A stretch of 64,000 bases of DNA from Mesorhizobium sp. L-2-11 (GCF_016756595.1 NZ_AP023257.1:620001-684000); one strand, 5' to 3'. Shown: positions 46,480-55,341, counted from the first letter of the stretch. Program-made: numbers and translations. The notes: generated by a model from the sequence alone, not told the origin.

Positions 46480-47427
46480 TCAGGCAGCGGCGCCGGGCGC
46501 GCTGGTGTCTTCGTGCGGTGCGGCGGCAAGATCGGTGCGTGCCTTGCGCGCGAGTTTTTTTGTCGAGCGCCTGGGCCTGTCGCCGAACAGATCGGCTGCC
46601 GCCGCGAGACAGGTCTTTTTCAGGCTTTTCTCCGAGCGCCTCAGCAGCTTGCTCAGCAGTCGCGTTTCCTGAGGAGAGCCGAGCGGCCGCTCGCCGGCAT
46701 CGAGAAGCGTGCGCAAGACGAACACATCATGCAGTTCGCCCAGTCTTTCGCCGAGTTCGTCGACCGCCTTGCGCCGGGCCTTGATCGGCGTCGGCCACAG
46801 CCTTCCAAGCAGCGACAGATGCATTCCGTGAGTCTTTGCCGCCTTGCGCAGATCGTGGAAATCGTCGGCATCACCGCGAGAGCCTGCCTTGTCCAGCGCC
46901 TTTTTGGCGCGACGCAGAGTGACGCGGGCGCCTTCGGCAAGCACGTCGGCGGCCTGTTCGGGCTGGTCGGGCAAGGCTAATTTATCGATTCGGCTGATGC
47001 CGTCCTCGCAAGCGGCAGTCGCGGCAGCTATCGCGGCGCCGAGGCCAGCTCCATCATGCAATTCGTGCTGGCGCGCCACCAGCGTGTCGCGAACGGCATC
47101 GAGACCGCCACCAGCGCTTTGCTCGGGAAAGTTTTTTGCCAGCCGGTCGATGGTTTCAATCAGCGCGGTCGCCTCGCGCGGTTCGGCAAGCAGGGCAGCC
47201 ACCTCTCGGTAGCAATGGTTCTCGGTACTGCAAAATATTTCGTCTCCGGGGCGGACCAGGCGCAGCAAGGCACGTATCTTCTTCAGCCGCCTGCGGCATT
47301 TGTGCAGCGCCTGCTCCGGCCTGTCACGCGCCGCGTCCAGATGGACGAGCGCCTTGCCGATCTCCTCAGCGAGGATGCGCCTGACCTCGCCGGTCAACGG
47401 CAGGCGCGGATCGATGCGGTAGCTCAT
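46480..47427 (-). CDS. CHAD domain protein
   Basis: A 315-aa protein made of the helical CHAD domain. It has the conserved histidines and basic helices typical of the fold: ALHKCRRRLKKIRALLRLVRPGD, and DFHDLRKAAKTHGMHLSLLG. CHAD domains bind polyphosphate. The start overlaps the CYTH gene by four bases; in many bacteria CYTH and CHAD are fused in one polypeptide, here they are two overlapping genes. A polyphosphate-associated role is inferred. Confidence 0.9.
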   Translation of the reverse strand: MSYRIDPRLPLTGEVRRILAEEIGKALVHLDAARDRPEQALHKCRRRLKKIRALLRLVRPGDEIFCSTENHCYREVAALLAEPREATALIETIDRLAKNFPEQSAGGGLDAVRDTLVARQHELHDGAGLGAAIAAATAACEDGISRIDKLALPDQPEQAADVLAEGARVTLRRAKKALDKAGSRGDADDFHDLRKAAKTHGMHLSLLGRLWPTPIKARRKAVDELGERLGELHDVFVLRTLLDAGERPLGSPQETRLLSKLLRRSEKSLKKTCLAAAADLFGDRPRRSTKKLARKARTDLAAAPHEDTSAPGAAA

Positions 47428-47897
47428 GCGGCGATCTCCGGAATTCCCTCGAGGGCGAGCGACGCGTTGTAGAACCTGTGCTCGCCGGTGACTTCGCGGC
47501 CGAGCCAATCTGGCAGCATTTCGCCCTGCACGTCCTGCGGCGTCTCAAGCTCGGCGACCACCAGACCGCTAAGCATCCCGCCGAAGACATCGACTTCATA
47601 GAGATGGCCGCGATGCCTAACATGGTGGCGTGTCTTCTCGATGACACGACCGATGGCGAAGGCCAGCATCTCTTCCGCATCCGCCAGAGCGATTGGATAT
47701 TCGAATTCGTCGCGTTCGCGGGCCTTGCTGCCGAATTTGAGCGTCAGCTTTGCCGAGGCGCCGTCGCTGATGCGCACGCGGACCGAGCGGTCGGGCGCGG
47801 CAACGAGATAGAACTGGCGAATGCGGATGTCCGCTTCGACCAAATCCCGCCAGCCATCGCCGGAGACCAGGAACTTGCGCTCGATTTCCTTGACCAT
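47424..47897 (-). CDS. CYTH domain triphosphatase
   Basis: A 157-aa CYTH-fold protein. The EIERKFLV signature is at residues 4-11, and the tunnel strands RSVRVRISDG, KLTLKFG and RDEFEYPI follow. Family members are inorganic triphosphatases, thiamine triphosphatases or adenylate cyclases; small bacterial ones without extra domains mostly hydrolyse tripolyphosphate. Overlap with the CHAD gene supports a polyphosphate-linked function. Divergent from the TetR gene. Confidence 0.9.
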   Translation of the reverse strand: MVKEIERKFLVSGDGWRDLVEADIRIRQFYLVAAPDRSVRVRISDGASAKLTLKFGSKARERDEFEYPIALADAEEMLAFAIGRVIEKTRHHVRHRGHLYEVDVFGGMLSGLVVAELETPQDVQGEMLPDWLGREVTGEHRFYNASLALEGIPEIAA

Positions 47898-47971
47898 GGC
47901 TCCGCACTAAAGCGCGTGCGGCTGACGATGGCAAGGTGGAGATCGGCCGGTGGAGATCGGCAGAGCTTGAC

Positions 47972-47993
47972 TTTAATCATTCGATTGATTAAA
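47972..47993. promoter_or_regulatory. Palindromic operator upstream of the TetR gene
   Basis: TTTAATCA / TGATTAAA, perfect 8-bp arms with a 6-bp spacer around TCGA. It lies 9 bases before the TetR start and between divergent CYTH and TetR genes. This is the expected position of a TetR self-operator. Confidence 0.7.
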
Positions 47994-48002
47994 TTGTGGA
48001 TC

Positions 48003-48701
48003 ATGAGCAAACCGACAAACGCCAAAATTCCGCGCCGCGAGGCATCCCCCGCCGACATGACGCGTGCGGCACTTGTTCGCGCAGCGCTGAAGCTGTTCGG
48101 ACGCCAGGGTTTCGACGGCACCTCGACGCGCGAGATCGCGGCTGAGGCCAGGGCCAATATCGGCTCGATCGCCTATCATTTCGGCGGCAAGGAAGGGCTT
48201 CGCAACGCAGCGGCCGATTATATCGTCGACACCATCCAGACCATTGCCGGCCAGGCGATCGGCAATCCGCTGGCGCCAGACAACCCTGACGCGGCGCGGG
48301 CGCAACTGTTCACCGCGTTGGAGCGGATGGTTGCTTTCATTGTGGCAAGGCCGGAGGCCGGCGAGATCGTGCAGTTCGTCCTGCGTGAGCTGTCGCATCC
48401 GACGGCGGCACTCGACCGCATCTATGACGGCGTGTTCGAGCCGACGCATCGCCGGCTCTGCCTGATCTGGGAGCAGGCGACGGGCGAGGCGGCCGAAAGC
48501 GAGGCTACCCGACTCACCGTGTTCACGCTGATCGGCCAGGTCGTCTATTTCCGCATCGGCCGCGAGGCGGTTATGCGCCGCATGGGCTGGCGCGCGATCG
48601 GCGATGCCGAGGCCACCAAGATCGCGGCAGCAGTGACGGATAATCTCAGCGCGATTTTGGCTCGGCGTCATTTAACCGACCGGAAGGATCGTAGGTCATG
48701 A
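48003..48701 (+). CDS. TetR-family regulator, CecR-like
   Basis: A 232-aa TetR protein. The N-terminal HTH reads ALKLFGRQGFDGTSTREIAAEARANIGSIAYHFGGKEGL, and the C-terminal domain matches the DUF1956/CecR (YbiH) type. CecR regulates the ybhGFSR exporter in E. coli, and the same gene order follows here: HlyD-type protein, ATPase, permease. It overlaps the HlyD gene by four bases. A palindrome upstream is likely its operator. Confidence 0.9.
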   Translation: MSKPTNAKIPRREASPADMTRAALVRAALKLFGRQGFDGTSTREIAAEARANIGSIAYHFGGKEGLRNAAADYIVDTIQTIAGQAIGNPLAPDNPDAARAQLFTALERMVAFIVARPEAGEIVQFVLRELSHPTAALDRIYDGVFEPTHRRLCLIWEQATGEAAESEATRLTVFTLIGQVVYFRIGREAVMRRMGWRAIGDAEATKIAAAVTDNLSAILARRHLTDRKDRRS

Positions 48702-49651
48702 GTTTTCTCTGCTCGCTGCCGCTCGCCGCCCTGCTTTTCAGTGCCTGCGCACCGGCGCCGCCGCTCGCCGTCGGCTATGTCGAGGGCGACTATGTGCTGC
48801 TCGCGCCGATCGAGGTGGCGCAGGTCGAGACGATTTCGGTCAAGCGCGGCGACCGCGTCACGCCGGGCGCGCCGGTGGTGACGCTGGAAAGCGCCGACGC
48901 AAAAATAGCCGTCGCGCAAGCCGAAGCGGCCCTTGCCCAGGCCCAGGCGCAACTTGCCGACCTGCAGGTCGGCAAGCGGCCGGAAGAGATTGAGGTGCTC
49001 AAGGCGCAGGTCGACATGGCCAAGGCACAAGCCGCCGACGCCAAACGCAGATACACCCGCGCCAGCGATTTGTTCAAACGCGGCACCGGCACCCAGGCCG
49101 ATTACGATACGGCTTCCGCGACGCTGGAAATTGCCAACGCGCAGCTCGGCCAGGCGCAAGCCAATCTTGCAGTCGGCGGTCTGCCGGCGCGGTCCGAGAC
49201 GATCAAGGCCGCCGACAATCAGGTCAAGCAGGCGCAATCGGCGCTGGAGCAAGCGCGCTGGCGGCTGGCGAAGCGTGTGCTGGCGGCGCCTTCGCCCGGC
49301 CGCATCAACGATGTGATCCGCTATCCCGGCGACACCGCCGGGCCGACCGCGCCGGTCATTTCGATTCTGCCGGACGGCGCAGTGAAGCTCAGCGTCTATG
49401 TGCCGGAAAGCGCGTTCTCGTCGGTGGAAGTCGGCATGCTGCTCAACGTCCATTGCGACGGCTGCGGGCCGGACGTGAAGGCTCGCGTCAGCTACGTGTC
49501 GCCGGACCCGGAATTCACACCGCCGGTGATCTACTCGCTCGAGACCCGGCAGAAGCTGGTCTATCTGGTCGAGGCGCGGCCGGAGGGCGACGCCGGTGCG
49601 CTGCGACCGGGGCAGATCGTCGATGTCGAACTGGCGGATATCGGCAAATGA
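48698..49651 (+). CDS. HlyD-family periplasmic adaptor (YbhG-like)
   Basis: A 317-aa membrane-fusion protein. It has a short hydrophobic lead with a lipobox-like LLFSAC, so it may be a lipoprotein. The lipoyl halves (VETISVKRGDRVTPGAPVVTLES and GDTAGPTAPVISILPDG) flank an Ala/Gln-rich coiled coil of about 120 residues. It would link the inner-membrane exporter to an outer-membrane channel. The four-base overlaps with both neighbours indicate one coupled operon. Confidence 0.9.
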   Translation: MSFLCSLPLAALLFSACAPAPPLAVGYVEGDYVLLAPIEVAQVETISVKRGDRVTPGAPVVTLESADAKIAVAQAEAALAQAQAQLADLQVGKRPEEIEVLKAQVDMAKAQAADAKRRYTRASDLFKRGTGTQADYDTASATLEIANAQLGQAQANLAVGGLPARSETIKAADNQVKQAQSALEQARWRLAKRVLAAPSPGRINDVIRYPGDTAGPTAPVISILPDGAVKLSVYVPESAFSSVEVGMLLNVHCDGCGPDVKARVSYVSPDPEFTPPVIYSLETRQKLVYLVEARPEGDAGALRPGQIVDVELADIGK

Positions 49652-50568
49652 ACGTCATCGACGTCCACGGCCTGGTCAAGCGTTTTGGTGACAAGACCGT
49701 CGTCGACCATGTGACGATGACGGTGGCCGAGGGCGAGATCGTCGGCTTCCTCGGCCCCAACGGCTCTGGCAAGACGACGACCATCCGCATCATGTGCGGC
49801 CTGCTGACGCCGGATGAGGGCGAAGGCACGGTGCTCGGCTTCGACATCCGCACCGACAGTCTGAGGATCAAGCGCGAAGTCGGCTATATGACGCAGAAAT
49901 TCTCGTTCTACGAGGATTTGACCATCGCCGAAAATCTGGAATTCGTCGCGCGGCTCTATGGGCTGAAGCCGCTCAACGAGCATGTCGCCAGGACGCTGGA
50001 GGATCTTGGCCTCACCTCGCGCAAGGACCAGTTGGCCGGCACGCTGTCCGGTGGCTGGAAGCAGCGGCTGGCACTGGCCGCCTGCATCATGCACAAGCCC
50101 AGATTGCTGCTGCTCGACGAGCCGACGGCGGGCGTCGATCCGAAGGCGCGGCGTGAATTCTGGGACGAGATCCATCGGCTGGCCAGCGGCGGGCTGACCG
50201 TGCTGGTCTCCACGCATTACATGGACGAGGCAGAGCGCTGCCACCGCATCGGCTACATCTCCTACGGCAGGATGCTGGCCACCGGCACGGTCAACGAGGT
50301 GGTCAGCAATGCCGGGCTGACGACCTTCGTGGTGCAGGGTCCGCGGCTTGACCAGGTCGCTGCCGCACTCAGCGGCCGGTCCGGTGTCGACCAGGTGGCG
50401 CCGTTCGGCGCGACGCTGCATGTCGTCGGTTCCGACAAGGCGGCGCTTCAGGCGGCCCTCTCCGATGTCGAGAAAGACCACAACGGCGTCACGGTGACGC
50501 CGGGCGAGACCAGCCTGGAGGATGTGTTCATCCAGTTCATGTCCGGCTCGAAGGACAATATGGGATGA
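49648..50568 (+). CDS. ABC-2 exporter ATP-binding protein (YbhF-like)
   Basis: A 306-aa ATPase. Walker A is LGPNGSGKTT, the Q-loop region MTQKFSFYEDLT, the signature LSGGWKQRLALAACI, Walker [15 protein letters not shown] and switch STHYMDEAE. E. coli YbhF is a tandem of two such domains; only one is present here. The ATG at 49648 overlaps the HlyD stop. It belongs to the YbhGFSR-type multidrug exporter, but only one permease gene follows. Confidence 0.91.
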   Translation: MNVIDVHGLVKRFGDKTVVDHVTMTVAEGEIVGFLGPNGSGKTTTIRIMCGLLTPDEGEGTVLGFDIRTDSLRIKREVGYMTQKFSFYEDLTIAENLEFVARLYGLKPLNEHVARTLEDLGLTSRKDQLAGTLSGGWKQRLALAACIMHKPRLLLLDEPTAGVDPKARREFWDEIHRLASGGLTVLVSTHYMDEAERCHRIGYISYGRMLATGTVNEVVSNAGLTTFVVQGPRLDQVAAALSGRSGVDQVAPFGATLHVVGSDKAALQAALSDVEKDHNGVTVTPGETSLEDVFIQFMSGSKDNMG

Positions 50569-51713
50569 AAAACGGGATAAACAGCGTCTTTTCCTTCGCC
50601 AGGCTCGGTGCCTTGCTGATCAAGGAGTTCATCCAGATGCGGCGCGACCGCATCACCTTCGCCATGATGCTGGGCGTGCCGCTGATGCAGTTGGTGCTGT
50701 TTGGCTATGCCATCAACAACGATCCGAAGAGCCTGCCGGCAGCCCTGGTGGCGATGAGCAGCGATCCCTATACGCGAGCCATGGTTTCGGCGCTGCAGAC
50801 CACCGGCTACTACCGCTTCGACCATGTCGCGCAAAGTGCCGCCGAGGCGGAATTCCTGATGGCGCGTGGCGACGTCGCCTTCGTCGTCACCATTCCCACC
50901 GATTTTGCCCGGCGGGTCGAGCGCGGCGACCAGCCGCAAATCCTGATCGAGGCTGATGCGACCGACCCCGCCGTCGCCAGCGGCGCGATTTCGACGCTCG
51001 GCACCGTCGCCAACCAGGCGCTGCTCAGGGCGCGCGGCATGCAGGAGACGGCTGCCGAAGCTGCCCGAGGCCAGCTCGAAGTGGTGGTGCACCGACGCTA
51101 CAATCCGGAAGGCATCTCGCAATACAACATCGTGCCCGGCCTGCTCGGCGTCATCCTGCAGATGACGATGGTGATGATGACCTCGATCGCGCTGACGCGC
51201 GAGACCGAGCGCGGCACGATGGAAAACCTTCTGGCGATGCCGTCCAGCCCGCTCGAAATCATGCTGGGCAAGGTGCTGCCCTATCTGGTGGTCGGCGCCG
51301 TGCAAGTGGTGGTGGTGCTGGCAGCGGCCAAGCTGCTGTTTGGGGTTCCCTTCACCGGGTCGTTGTCGCTGCTGCTCGCCGCGGTTCTGGTCTTCGTGCT
51401 GGCGCTGGTGCTGCTCGGCTACACCATCTCGACGATGGCGCGCACGCAGATGCAGGCACTGCAACTCACCTTCTTCTTCTTCCTGCCGTCGATCCTGTTG
51501 TCGGGCTTCATGTTCCCCTATCGCGGCATGCCGGGCTGGGCGCAGATCTTCGGCGAGATCCTGCCGCTGACGCATTTCCTGCGCATCATCCGCGCGGTGA
51601 TGCTGAAGGGCGCCGACCTGCCGGCGGTCGCAACCGAAATCGGCTGGCTGGTGGTGTTCGTGGCGCTGTTTGCCGGCGTGGCGCTGGTGCGGTTCCGCCG
51701 GACGCTGGATTAG
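50565..51713 (+). CDS. ABC-2 exporter permease (YbhS/YbhR-like)
   Basis: A 382-aa permease. An N-terminal membrane segment (MLGVPLMQLVLFGYAINN) is followed by a large periplasmic domain of about 140 residues and five further segments. The conserved FFFLPSILLSGFMFPYRGMPGWAQIFGEILPLTHFLR is the ABC-2 signature loop. It overlaps the ATPase gene by four bases. A single permease may form a homodimer; E. coli uses two different ones. Confidence 0.91.
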   Translation: MKNGINSVFSFARLGALLIKEFIQMRRDRITFAMMLGVPLMQLVLFGYAINNDPKSLPAALVAMSSDPYTRAMVSALQTTGYYRFDHVAQSAAEAEFLMARGDVAFVVTIPTDFARRVERGDQPQILIEADATDPAVASGAISTLGTVANQALLRARGMQETAAEAARGQLEVVVHRRYNPEGISQYNIVPGLLGVILQMTMVMMTSIALTRETERGTMENLLAMPSSPLEIMLGKVLPYLVVGAVQVVVVLAAAKLLFGVPFTGSLSLLLAAVLVFVLALVLLGYTISTMARTQMQALQLTFFFFLPSILLSGFMFPYRGMPGWAQIFGEILPLTHFLRIIRAVMLKGADLPAVATEIGWLVVFVALFAGVALVRFRRTLD

Positions 51714-51767
51714 GATCCAACTCGAGTAGCTCACGCAAATGGCCGAGATGTCAGCTTGGATGCCTGA

Positions 51768-52430
51768 TCATTCGGATCGAGGTTCATGCGGGCTTCCCCG
51801 GACCGGCGGCAACTCAGGCGCATCCAGCCCTTGGAAAGGATCGCGCCAGGCGTCGATCTCTTCAAGTTGGCGATACCAGCGACTGACCGCAGGATAATCG
51901 TCGAGCGGCAATCTGGCGACATCGTTGAAAGGCAGAAACGTCGCCATTCGAAAGTCGGCATAGGAAACCGAGTTTTCGACCAGCCAGTCTCGCTCGGAAA
52001 GCGCGGCCTCAAGGATTGCAGCGGCCGTGCGAAAGTCTCTCAGCGCCTCCTCAACCCGGTGCTGATCGATCGGGCCAATCCCATAGCGCTGCTTGGTGCC
52101 GCGTTCGAAATGCACGACATCGCAAGCTCTTGCAAAATTCTCTTTACCCCAACTGAGCCATCGGATCAGCTCGGGTTCGTCGTCGCCGGTGCGCCAGAAA
52201 TCTGAATGCGCGTCGCGTGATAGCCGGCAGGCTATGGCGTCAGCCTCCCAGAGGCTGTTTCCCGAGCCTACGAGTATCGGCAATGAAAGGTTGGGATTTA
52301 GCAGGCGATATCGCTCAGCCTGCCCAGGAGCGAAGGGCGATGCGAACTCAAACTCGACCTTTGCGTCGAGATAACGTGCCACGGCGACCGCCAGGCGAGG
52401 ATTGGGATTACGGCTGAAGAGCAGTTTCAT
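51768..52430 (-). CDS. Glutathione S-transferase family protein
   Basis: A 220-aa protein with a thioredoxin-like N-terminal domain (MKLLFSRNPNPRLAVAVARYL, NLSLPILVGSGNSLWEADAIACRLS containing the Pro-Ile-Leu cis-proline loop and the E-A-D glutathione contact) and a helical C-terminal domain with VENSVSYADFRMATFL. The catalytic residue is probably the Ser in the FSRNPN start. AAGG lies upstream of the ATG at 52430; an in-frame GTG at 52469 would add 13 residues with no Shine-Dalgarno. It starts 39 bases after the dehydratase stop. Confidence 0.85.
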   Translation of the reverse strand: MKLLFSRNPNPRLAVAVARYLDAKVEFEFASPFAPGQAERYRLLNPNLSLPILVGSGNSLWEADAIACRLSRDAHSDFWRTGDDEPELIRWLSWGKENFARACDVVHFERGTKQRYGIGPIDQHRVEEALRDFRTAAAILEAALSERDWLVENSVSYADFRMATFLPFNDVARLPLDDYPAVSRWYRQLEEIDAWRDPFQGLDAPELPPVRGSPHEPRSE

Positions 52431-52469
52431 TCCGTGTCTGCCTTTGAGTGGTGCCGGTTCGGTCGCCAC

Positions 52470-53447
52470 CTAGGCCGCCGCCATGATCTCCGCATAGGTG
52501 CCGAAATCGACATTGCCGCCGGACAGCACCACGGCGACGCATTTGCCTGATAGCTCGATCTCGCCCGATGACAGCGCGGCCAGCCCGACGCAGCCGCCGG
52601 GCTCGACCACCAGCTTGAGATGGGCCATGGCGTCGCGCATCGCCTGTGCCGCCGCTCTGTCGGACACGGCAATGCCGCCGGCGAGATTCCTGCGGTTGAT
52701 CTCGAAGGTGATCGCGCCCGGCTCGGTGGTGAGGAGCGCGTCGCAGATCGAAGTGTGGCCGGGTTCGATCGGAACCCGGGCACCTCTGGCCAGTGAACGA
52801 CAGGTGTCGTCGAAATGCTCGGGTTCAACCGCCCAGACGGCTGTGCCCGGCGAGGCGTCCTTGATGGCGATGGAGATGCCGCTGCTCAGTCCGCCACCGC
52901 CGCAGGGGATGACGACCGCGTCGAGGCTCACCCCGAGCGCTTTCGCCTGCGCCATCAGTTCGAGGCCGATCGTTCCCTGGCCGGCGATGATGGCCGGATC
53001 GTCGAATGGCGGCACCAGGACCATGCCCCGTTCCATGTACGGGCGAACCACCGCCATGCGATCGTCGCGAAACCGATCGAACGGAACCACTTCGGCGCCC
53101 ATTTTCCTGACATTACCGACCTTAATCGCCGGTGCATCGGTGGGCATGGCGATAACCGCCCTGACGCCAAACATCGCCGCCGACGCGGCGACGCCTTGCG
53201 CATGGTTGCCCGACGAGAAGGCGACGACGCCGCGGCTGCGCTGCTCATCGCTGAGCCTCGACAGTTTGTTGTAGGCGCCGCGGAACTTGAACGAGCCGGT
53301 ACGCTGCAGCGTCTCCGGCTTGAACAGGATCCTGGCGCCGAAACGCTTGTTCAGTTCCGGCGATTCGACCAGCGGCGTTTCGACGATCAAGCCGGACAAT
53401 CGCATTGCTGCGCGGTGGATATCGGCGATGCCGGGAGGGGTGGTCAT
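52470..53447 (-). CDS. Threonine/serine dehydratase-like PLP enzyme
   Basis: A 325-aa fold-type II PLP enzyme. The PLP lysine is in RTGSFKFRGAYNKL, the phosphate loop is VIPCGGGGLSSGIS, and AFSSGNHAQGVA is the Asn-containing substrate loop. No C-terminal ACT domain is present, so it is a catabolic threonine or serine ammonia-lyase, or a hydroxyaspartate ammonia-lyase, rather than the regulated IlvA. The ATG at 53447 is preferred; an in-frame ATG at 53477 adds ten residues. AGGA lies upstream of the chosen start. Confidence 0.88.
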   Translation of the reverse strand: MTTPPGIADIHRAAMRLSGLIVETPLVESPELNKRFGARILFKPETLQRTGSFKFRGAYNKLSRLSDEQRSRGVVAFSSGNHAQGVAASAAMFGVRAVIAMPTDAPAIKVGNVRKMGAEVVPFDRFRDDRMAVVRPYMERGMVLVPPFDDPAIIAGQGTIGLELMAQAKALGVSLDAVVIPCGGGGLSSGISIAIKDASPGTAVWAVEPEHFDDTCRSLARGARVPIEPGHTSICDALLTTEPGAITFEINRRNLAGGIAVSDRAAAQAMRDAMAHLKLVVEPGGCVGLAALSSGEIELSGKCVAVVLSGGNVDFGTYAEIMAAA

Positions 53448-53601
53448 GGTGAGGTCCTGCAGAATGAGACCGCCCATGGTGCACGGAAAACCAGGCCGCG
53501 CACCACTGGAAAAATGTGACCGTTACAATTCGTGGATTGCGAGAAGAGCGTGGTGCCTTCATCAGCGCCCCGACATTTGCGATTGGCCGAAGCCTCCCCA
53601 A

Positions 53602-53660
53602 CTTCGTCATCCTAGGGTCTGCGCTCCGCTTCGCGTTCGCTCCGCCCTAGGATGACGAAG
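53602..53660. repeat. Perfect 16-bp inverted repeat with 27-base loop
   Basis: CTTCGTCATCCTAGGG at 53602-53617 and its exact complement CCCTAGGATGACGAAG at 53645-53660. The loop is rich in GCG and TTCG. It lies between a minus-strand 107-aa gene ending at 53688 and the start of the dehydratase gene. It looks like an intergenic repeat of a type I associate with this genus, acting perhaps as a terminator. Confidence 0.65.
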
Positions 53661-53687
53661 GCAGGATATCTTTTCCCCGACCACTCC

Positions 53688-54011
53688 TCACCCCAAAAGC
53701 GTCCGTTGCCGTTTGGCGCCACCCATCTTGCGCCAGGTGTTGAAGCGATGGGTGGCGGCGGCGAAGGATATCTTCATCTGCTGGGCAACCGAATAGCGCG
53801 ACTTGCCCTCATCGAACAGGCGGTAGCAGCATTCGACGCCCTCCTCGGTCAGCTTGCCGTCGGGGGCCTTGTTGTGCGGATTGGCCGGGTCGAATTTTTC
53901 GGCCTGCTGCTCGACCAGCCCCTTCAGGCGCTGCAGATCGGCCTCGATGTTGGCGATCAGGTCGAGAACGGGTTTTGGGTCAAATGCATGGGTGGGCTGT
54001 TTTGCCGGCAT
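53688..54011 (-). CDS. Conserved small protein of unknown function
   Basis: A 107-aa soluble protein (MPAKQPTHAFDPKPVLDLIANIE...). It is mostly helical by appearance, with a leucine-rich heptad-like start (LDLIANIEADLQRLKGLVEQQ). A possible helix-turn-helix-like part follows: RYSVAQQMKISFAAATHRFNTWRKMGG. No membrane segment or signal peptide. AGGA lies seven bases before the ATG at 54011. It is divergent from mbfA, and the Irr box lies between them, so it may share iron control. I do not know a family name. A DNA-binding role is only a guess from the helices. Confidence 0.65.
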   Translation of the reverse strand: MPAKQPTHAFDPKPVLDLIANIEADLQRLKGLVEQQAEKFDPANPHNKAPDGKLTEEGVECCYRLFDEGKSRYSVAQQMKISFAAATHRFNTWRKMGGAKRQRTLLG

Positions 54012-54147
54012 CCGGATTCCTTTCTCTTGGCTTAAGCCCCAGCTATATAGGTGAACATTCGCCAATAATGAAGGGCTGGCGGAGGATGCCCGCAGCCATG
54101 AATTTGAACCTCCGGCTACGAGCGCGATTGACCAACGCTGCGCCAAA

Positions 54148-54176
54148 CCCTAGTTTAGAACTATTCTAAACTAGGG
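54148..54176. promoter_or_regulatory. Irr-type iron control element upstream of mbfA
   Basis: CCCTAGTTTAGAA-CTA-TTCTAAACTAGGG, a perfect 13-bp inverted repeat. Its core TTTAGAA-N3-TTCTAAA is the iron control element recognised by Irr in rhizobia. It ends ten bases before the mbfA start, a repressor position: Irr would silence mbfA when iron is low. Confidence 0.85.
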
Positions 54177-54186
54177 CGGATCTCTC

Positions 54187-55170
54187 ATGCTTTCCCGTGT
54201 TTTCGGTATTGGTCGCCGTCCCTTCGAGTCGCTCTCGGAGCAAGAGATCCTGGCGCTCGCCATCTCTTCCGAAGAGGATGACGGGCGTATCTATCGCGCC
54301 TATGCCGACGGGCTGGCGGATAGGTTTCCGCATTCGGCCAAAGTGTTCGAGGAAATGGCGGAGGAGGAGGACGGCCATCGCGACTCGCTGATCGAGCTTC
54401 ACCGCGAGCGTTTCGGCGAGCGCATTCCGCTGATCCGGCGCGAGCATGTAAAGGGCTATTACGAGCGCAAGCCCGACTGGCTGGTCCGGCCGCTCGGCAT
54501 CGAGCATGTGCGCAGCCAAGCCGAGTCGATGGAGCGTCAGGCCTACCTGTTCTACGTCGAGGCGGCGAAACGCACCAGCGATGCCTCGACACGAAAGCTG
54601 CTCGATAATCTGGCGGTGGCCGAACAGGGCCACGAGACGCTGGCGCAGCGGCTGGAGCAAAAGCATGTGCCGGGCGCGGCGAAGGCCGAGGAAGCAGCCG
54701 CCGAGCAGCGCCAGTTCATCCTGACCTATGTGCAGCCGGGACTGGCCGGGCTGATGGACGGATCAGTGTCGACGCTGGCGCCGATCTTCGCCGCCGCCTT
54801 CGCCACGCACGACACGTTCCAGACCTTCCTGGTCGGGCTTGCCGCCTCGATCGGCGCCGGCATCTCGATGGGCTTCACCGAGGTCGCCTCCGACGACGGC
54901 AAGCTGTCGGGCCGCGGCTCGCCGGTCAAACGCGGCATCACCACGGGCGTCATGACCGCGCTGGGCGGTCTCGGTCACGCCTTGCCCTACCTCATTCCGT
55001 ATTTCTGGACCGCGACAATTCTCGCGGTGGTGGTGGTGTTCTTCGAACTATGGGCGATCGCCTTTGTGCAGAACCGTTATATGCAGACGCCGTTCTGGCG
55101 CGCCGCCTTTCAGGTGGTGCTAGGCGGCGGATTGGTGTTCGCGGCGGGCGTGCTGATCGGGAATGCCTAG
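54187..55170 (+). CDS. mbfA: Membrane-bound ferritin, iron exporter MbfA
   Basis: A 327-aa protein. An N-terminal ferritin-like domain (residues about 15-165) has paired Glu/His iron ligands: EEDDGRIYRAYADGL, EEMAEEEDGHRDSLIELH and QGHETL. A C-terminal VIT1-like membrane domain (about 180-327) begins LAGLMDGSVSTLAPIFAAAFATHD. This fusion is the MbfA family, shown in Bradyrhizobium and Agrobacterium to export iron and protect against iron and peroxide stress under Irr control. The Irr box just upstream fits exactly. The start has a GGGCGG leader. Confidence 0.93.
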   Translation: MLSRVFGIGRRPFESLSEQEILALAISSEEDDGRIYRAYADGLADRFPHSAKVFEEMAEEEDGHRDSLIELHRERFGERIPLIRREHVKGYYERKPDWLVRPLGIEHVRSQAESMERQAYLFYVEAAKRTSDASTRKLLDNLAVAEQGHETLAQRLEQKHVPGAAKAEEAAAEQRQFILTYVQPGLAGLMDGSVSTLAPIFAAAFATHDTFQTFLVGLAASIGAGISMGFTEVASDDGKLSGRGSPVKRGITTGVMTALGGLGHALPYLIPYFWTATILAVVVVFFELWAIAFVQNRYMQTPFWRAAFQVVLGGGLVFAAGVLIGNA

Positions 55171-55185
55171 CTCGCAGCCCTCTTG

Positions 55186-55327
55186 CCTTCTCCCCTTGTG
55201 GGAGAAGGTGGATCGGCGCGCAGCGCCGAGACGGAAGAGGGGTGCTGCCTGGAGTGCCGTCCTTGCCAAGCTGGAACACCCCTCATCCGTCGCCTTCGGC
55301 GACACCTTCTCCCACAAGGGGAGAAGG
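55186..55327. repeat. REP-like element, variant B
   Basis: The ends 55186-55208 and 55305-55327 are exact 23-base reverse complements (CCTTCTCCC... type). Inside are GAAGAGGGGTG and CACCCCTC in inverted order, and the stem TCGCCTTCGGCGA shared with 23928-24076. It lies between convergent mbfA and the ABM gene. Confidence 0.75.
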
Positions 55328-55341
55328 AAGAGCCGCCCCAC

